Positions 7,001-8,416 of a stretch of 8,416 bases of DNA are shown in pieces. A program made the translations under genes and the position numbers. Source of the stretch: Candidatus Sulfopaludibacter sp. SbA3 (GTDB lineage Bacteria; Acidobacteriota; Terriglobia; Bryobacterales; Bryobacteraceae); the NCBI GenBank assembly GCA_945900935.1, contig CAMDKT010000240.1, forward strand, positions 1 to 8,416. The letters are read 5' to 3'. The notes under the pieces were generated by a model. The model was not told the DNA's origin. It made no database searches and saw only the letters and a list, made by a program, of their open reading frames with translations. Positions within the stretch are counted from its first letter, which is position 1, and every line of letters begins with the position of its first letter.

Positions 7001-7463
7001 GGCGGCCGGTAGCGCCGGTCGTCGCCGCTCCGCCCATGGAGATGGGAAGATCGAGCATTGCCTTTGTTGACATGACCGTTCCGATCTCGGCGGAGGTCGT
7101 CTGTAGTTGAACATCGCTGCCCGCTACCGTGACGGACTCACTCACCGAACCGAGCTCAAGGAGGAAGTCCACCTTCGAGACAGTGGCTGTACTGACCACG
7201 ACCGATTCGCGCACCGCGGTTCGAAACCCTATCTTCGAAACGGCGATACGGTATGTTCCAGGAGCGAGACTATTGGCGAGGAACGATCCGTCGGAGGTTG
7301 TGCCGGCCGTCACCTCTTGTCCGGTTTCGATCCTGCGTAATTGAATGGAAACCCCAGGAATGGAAGAGCCGGAACTGTCGGTGACACGTCCAGTGATGCC
7401 CCCCAGGCTGCCCTGGGACCAAGCGATCGACACAATGGCTATCAGTGTTGCGAAATACTTCAT
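4032..7463 (-). CDS. Oar-like TonB-dependent outer-membrane receptor with carboxypeptidase-regulatory-like domain
   Basis: The 1,143-residue product should form an outer-membrane beta-barrel that imports a bound ligand using energy from TonB-ExbB-ExbD. Residues 1-16 (MKYFATLIAIVSIAWS) are a signal peptide. Residues about 19-105 form a CarboxypepD_reg/CNA-B-like fold (GGITGRVTDSSGSSIPGV, then APGTYRIAVSKIGF). The plug follows at about 106-245, with LIDGID near 187-192 and the SGTNKYHGGLFEFFRN signature of Oar-like receptors near 239-254. The rest is barrel, rich in aromatic and alternating residues, and ends in LVQLGLKLIF, whose final phenylalanine is the usual signal for the BAM machinery. 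No TonB box is obvious, as is common in this group. The length is typical for acidobacterial Oar-like proteins. The ATG at 7463 has a strong ribosome site. The ligand cannot be read from the sequence; polysaccharides or peptides are typical guesses. No partner enzyme is adjacent. Confidence 0.95.
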   Translation of the reverse strand: MKYFATLIAIVSIAWSQGSLGGITGRVTDSSGSSIPGVSIQLRRIETGQEVTAGTTSDGSFLANSLAPGTYRIAVSKIGFRTAVRESVVVSTATVSKVDFLLELGSVSESVTVAGSDVQLQTTSAEIGTVMSTKAMLDLPISMGGAATTGATGRRQIENFMFLTPGVTGTQWSKSINGAPAFSQEVLIDGIDMQNMGAPGFIAEASPPYEAVEEFKVQNTLYPAEFGGGFGVMNFTMRSGTNKYHGGLFEFFRNEAMDSRNFFGGSRKAILRQNEYGGTFGGPVVLPKYNGRDKTFFFFAYSGFQLRGGVPVGAFATLPTALQRGGNFSDYPFPIYDPATTSADASGAFQRAVFPGNTIPSSRISGVAQRTLPLIPQPDLPGFFNNYRSRQNQPSTDNDWSLKVDHQINSKQRISGAYWNVNGKTTINGPVAGELNPGYRVTPTTASGLRLNHSYTISPTLLNRIGFGYTPTSPTWSRWLLDPREGNKVLKIPGISESSRGFPILTFAGPTPYANLGNSNNNGTDPQFFQNWSGADDMSWVNGRHQVKFGGSFRYRRMTVQDRRNEGGTFNFNALSTSQPNSTDFARFGNPFASFLLGEVYSANAAVPAPTRQYNDQFLAFYAEDVFKLSTRLTISVGLRYELPGYVRERDGIISFLDPTRPNPAAGNRPGGLVFLGNGEGRTGSNQIIPAYKLGFSPRFALTYAMDRKTVIRLGYGVFRVQTAFGRMNSCQFWCSGFGLQPFYTTTNLGITSAFPLDRGFPPNSVLPPVFDPSLNNNGSVTMINGDANRMALSQSWTFAIQRELPFGISLDAAYIGTKSSGTWTGLSVPNQLNPSYLSLGQTLNASVSSPQAIAANIRLPYPGFTGSVAQALRAFPQYANIDDVYQPTGYNFYNSIQVRVQKRHSSGLSFLVAYTLAKNVGFPGGDIFGDTGGGGGSRGIDTFNRKLEKSIVGSDQTHVMVTSWSYDLPFGRGKKFLSGAGRVKDAAFGGWALNAIQSYRSGTTIAVGGGPALPLFGGSNRPNWISKDVRSAVAMSSFDPARDRYLNIGAFSQPALFTIGNAPPRMPHVRAPVYLNEDFSVFKNVHITEALAIQLRGEFYNVMNRVVFGGPASNINNPATFGIIGGQANTPRLVQLGLKLIF

Positions 7464-7471
7464 AGTGAATC

Positions 7472-7477
7472 TCTCCT
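7472..7477 (-). promoter_or_regulatory. Shine-Dalgarno site of the TonB-dependent receptor
   Basis: AGGAGA on the minus strand lies eight bases before the receptor's ATG, a near-consensus ribosome binding site at good spacing. It confirms the start at 7463. Confidence 0.8.
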
Positions 7478-7512
7478 GTTTACTTTAGTTGGTGCATTCG
7501 CTACTGGATTCA

Positions 7513-7535
7513 TGCGCAACATTGGATCCTGCGCA
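7513..7535. repeat. Paired TGCGCA palindromes in the receptor leader
   Basis: The 6-bp palindrome TGCGCA occurs at 7513-7518 and again at 7530-7535, 17 bp apart start to start. The two copies could form a hairpin with an 11-base loop in the leader RNA, or be a two-site operator. They sit 50-72 bases before the receptor ATG and downstream of the candidate promoter. The match is exact, but the repeat is short enough to arise by chance. Confidence 0.35.
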
Positions 7536-7556
7536 GTGAGGCCCGTCATCGCGGCG

Positions 7557-7565
7557 ACTATATCA
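7557..7565 (-). promoter_or_regulatory. Candidate extended -10 promoter of the TonB-dependent receptor
   Basis: On the minus strand TGATATAGT matches an extended -10 element (TGnTATAAT, one mismatch in the hexamer). Transcription from it would begin near 7550 and give a leader of roughly 85 bases. The -35 region is poor, which extended -10 promoters can tolerate. This is a motif match only, not proof. Confidence 0.35.
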
Positions 7566-7620
7566 GAATGCAGGCGCCGATGATAGGGCCTTGACTCCCG
7601 GACCCTCCGCAAATGTGTTC

Positions 7621-8162
7621 TCAATGGGCGGGTCGCCGGGGGATCGAATTTTGAGTCATTCGCAAGTAGTCGAAGACGAGACGGGTGTTGAACGTGAGTG
7701 GCGCATCATTTCGGCGATGGATTGAGCGGGTTCCTGAAACGACTTGAGGATGCCCACCGCAACGCGGCGCGGGCGCGTGATGATTTCCGGGCCGCGTCCG
7801 GTGCGAATTCAGCTTCGATCCTCATCGCAGGTTCCAGTCGATGATGGAATGAACGCTTGCGATGCTCCAATGCCCCCGGTTGACGGCCAGTAAGCCTTTT
7901 GCGGTGTGCGGCTCGTTATCCCCAGTGCGATCTCACGGCTCTGCGCGCCGGTCTTTTTGTTGATCGATTCGCGCTCGATCAGCAAGACCTGCCCAACATG
8001 CGGGAAGTCGAGATAGGCATTGAGCGCCGAACCGCACCAAATCCGCCGCGTCTCGATACGGCGATGATCCGGCGGCGTGACCTCGACGAAATCGAGGGCC
8101 ACGCGCGTCGCGAACAGCAACGCAATCGCGCGTTCCAACGCCGGCTGGCGGTCCACTTGTGA
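7621..8162 (-). pseudogene. ISAs1-family transposase remnant (C-terminal part, several frameshifts)
   Basis: Stitched across frames, the minus strand encodes the C-terminal part of a DDE transposase of the ISAs1 type. From about 8162 to 7893 one frame reads DRQPALERAIALLF, RRIETRRI, ALNAYLDFPHVGQVLLIERE and GITSRTPQKA. A second frame (about 7896-7831) gives LLAVNRGHWSI and SIIDWN. The first frame then returns as DEDRS, hits TGA at 7811-7809 where homologues have arginine, and continues as IRTGRGPEIITRPRR and KSFQEPAQSIAEMMRH. After an apparent one-base loss near 7698 a further frame gives TFNTRLVFDYLRMTQNS, ending at 7621. The N-terminal half, including the first catalytic aspartates, is not visible. 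I see no terminal inverted repeats or target duplication that I can trust. It is inactive: at least three frameshifts and one nonsense codon. Confidence 0.8.
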
Positions 8163-8307
8163 CCGGCGCATGCGCCATGCGATCCCACACGACGAATGGG
8201 TCCGGCTATTTTGGGGTTCCTCGCTGTTTGGTGTGGGTAAGAGAGCCGGCTTAAGTTCGCCCGCGCGGAAGTGCTGGTCCTGGCAAGAGCATTCGGCCCG
8301 CAAGACC

Positions 8308-8334
8308 GGCCGTGGAAATGGCGGGCCGTGGAAA
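8308..8334. repeat. Tandem 11-bp direct repeat GGCCGTGGAAA
   Basis: GGCCGTGGAAA occurs at 8308-8318 and at 8324-8334, separated by five bases (16-bp period). Both copies are exact. Function is unknown; such repeats can be protein-binding sites, duplication scars or chance. Confidence 0.5.
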
Positions 8335-8379
8335 GCGAGGAAAACCAAGCGCAGGTTTTCGCTCTCTTCCCACCGCCCT

Positions 8380-8407
8380 TGGAAATCGCAAAAAGGCGCG
8401 ATTTCCA
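8380..8407. repeat. Perfect 10-bp inverted repeat with A-rich loop
   Basis: TGGAAATCGC (8380-8389) and GCGATTTCCA (8398-8407) are exact reverse complements around an 8-base loop (AAAAAGGC). The stem could be a hairpin in either RNA, or a site at the edge of an element. No T-tract follows on either strand, so it is not a typical Rho-independent terminator. Confidence 0.6.
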
Positions 8408-8416
8408 CATTCCCAC

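Larger units (their letters stand above)
8163..8416. other. Right edge with no recognisable gene
   Basis: Upstream of the transposase remnant the minus strand stays open to near the window edge in two frames, but neither product resembles the N-terminal half of ISAs1 transposases or any family I know. The segment may be the ruined 5' part of the element, a second inserted element, or plain intergenic DNA. It contains the direct repeat and inverted repeat listed below. Confidence 0.5.

Noticed and set aside
6246..7070. A 274-codon plus-strand frame opposite the TonB-dependent receptor
   Set aside because: It lies wholly antisense to a gene with continuous family similarity, has a low-complexity composition, and matches nothing I recognise; it is a shadow frame.
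7979..8416. A 145-codon minus-strand frame at the right edge
   Set aside because: It overlaps the transposase remnant in a different frame and is rich in R, S and W, which is typical of an out-of-frame reading of GC-rich coding sequence.
1..8416. CRISPR array, tRNA, rRNA or riboswitch
   Set aside because: I saw no regularly spaced repeats, no cloverleaf with the conserved T-arm, no rRNA segment and no known riboswitch core on either strand.

Overview
This 8.4-kb bacterial window looks like chromosome from an Acidobacteriota species, probably of the Solibacter/Bryobacter type. The evidence is a 1,143-residue Oar-like TonB-dependent receptor with an N-terminal carboxypeptidase-regulatory-like domain, secreted TPR proteins of a style common in that phylum, moderately high GC, and a degenerate insertion sequence. 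This assignment rests on protein style only, because no rRNA or other phylogenetic marker is present.

Left part (1-2442): The window opens inside a large plus-strand gene. Its remaining 431 codons carry the last helicase motif of a superfamily 1 helicase, a Vsr/MTES-like PD-(D/E)xK nuclease domain and a DUF3320-like C-terminal region, an architecture also found among anti-phage and genome-maintenance proteins. After a 250-bp gap comes a BrnT-type toxin gene with a small antitoxin gene (ribbon-helix-helix-like) overlapping its end. The toxin has a clear lesion: its normal C-terminal helix is still encoded, but in another frame, and about ten residues before it are missing. A poorly supported small ORF and about 90 bp of empty sequence follow.

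Middle (2443-4031): Two predicted secreted TPR proteins are transcribed away from each other, and their start regions overlap by 35 bp. The plus-strand one converges on the receptor gene, and a hairpin with T-tracts on both strands lies in the 40-bp gap, a likely bidirectional terminator.

Right part (4032-8416): The minus-strand TonB-dependent receptor fills 3.4 kb, with a strong ribosome binding site, a plausible extended -10 element and two copies of a short palindrome in its leader. Upstream of it lies the C-terminal part of an ISAs1-type transposase, broken by at least three frameshifts and a nonsense codon, and then about 250 bp with no recognisable gene but with a short inverted repeat and a direct repeat.

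The receptor and TPR proteins probably belong to envelope nutrient uptake. The helicase-nuclease, the toxin-antitoxin pair and the dead transposase give the flanks an accessory, mobile character. I see no convincing new multi-gene system. The most notable points are the damaged toxin kept beside an intact antitoxin, the helicase-nuclease C-terminus, and the head-to-head overlapping TPR genes.
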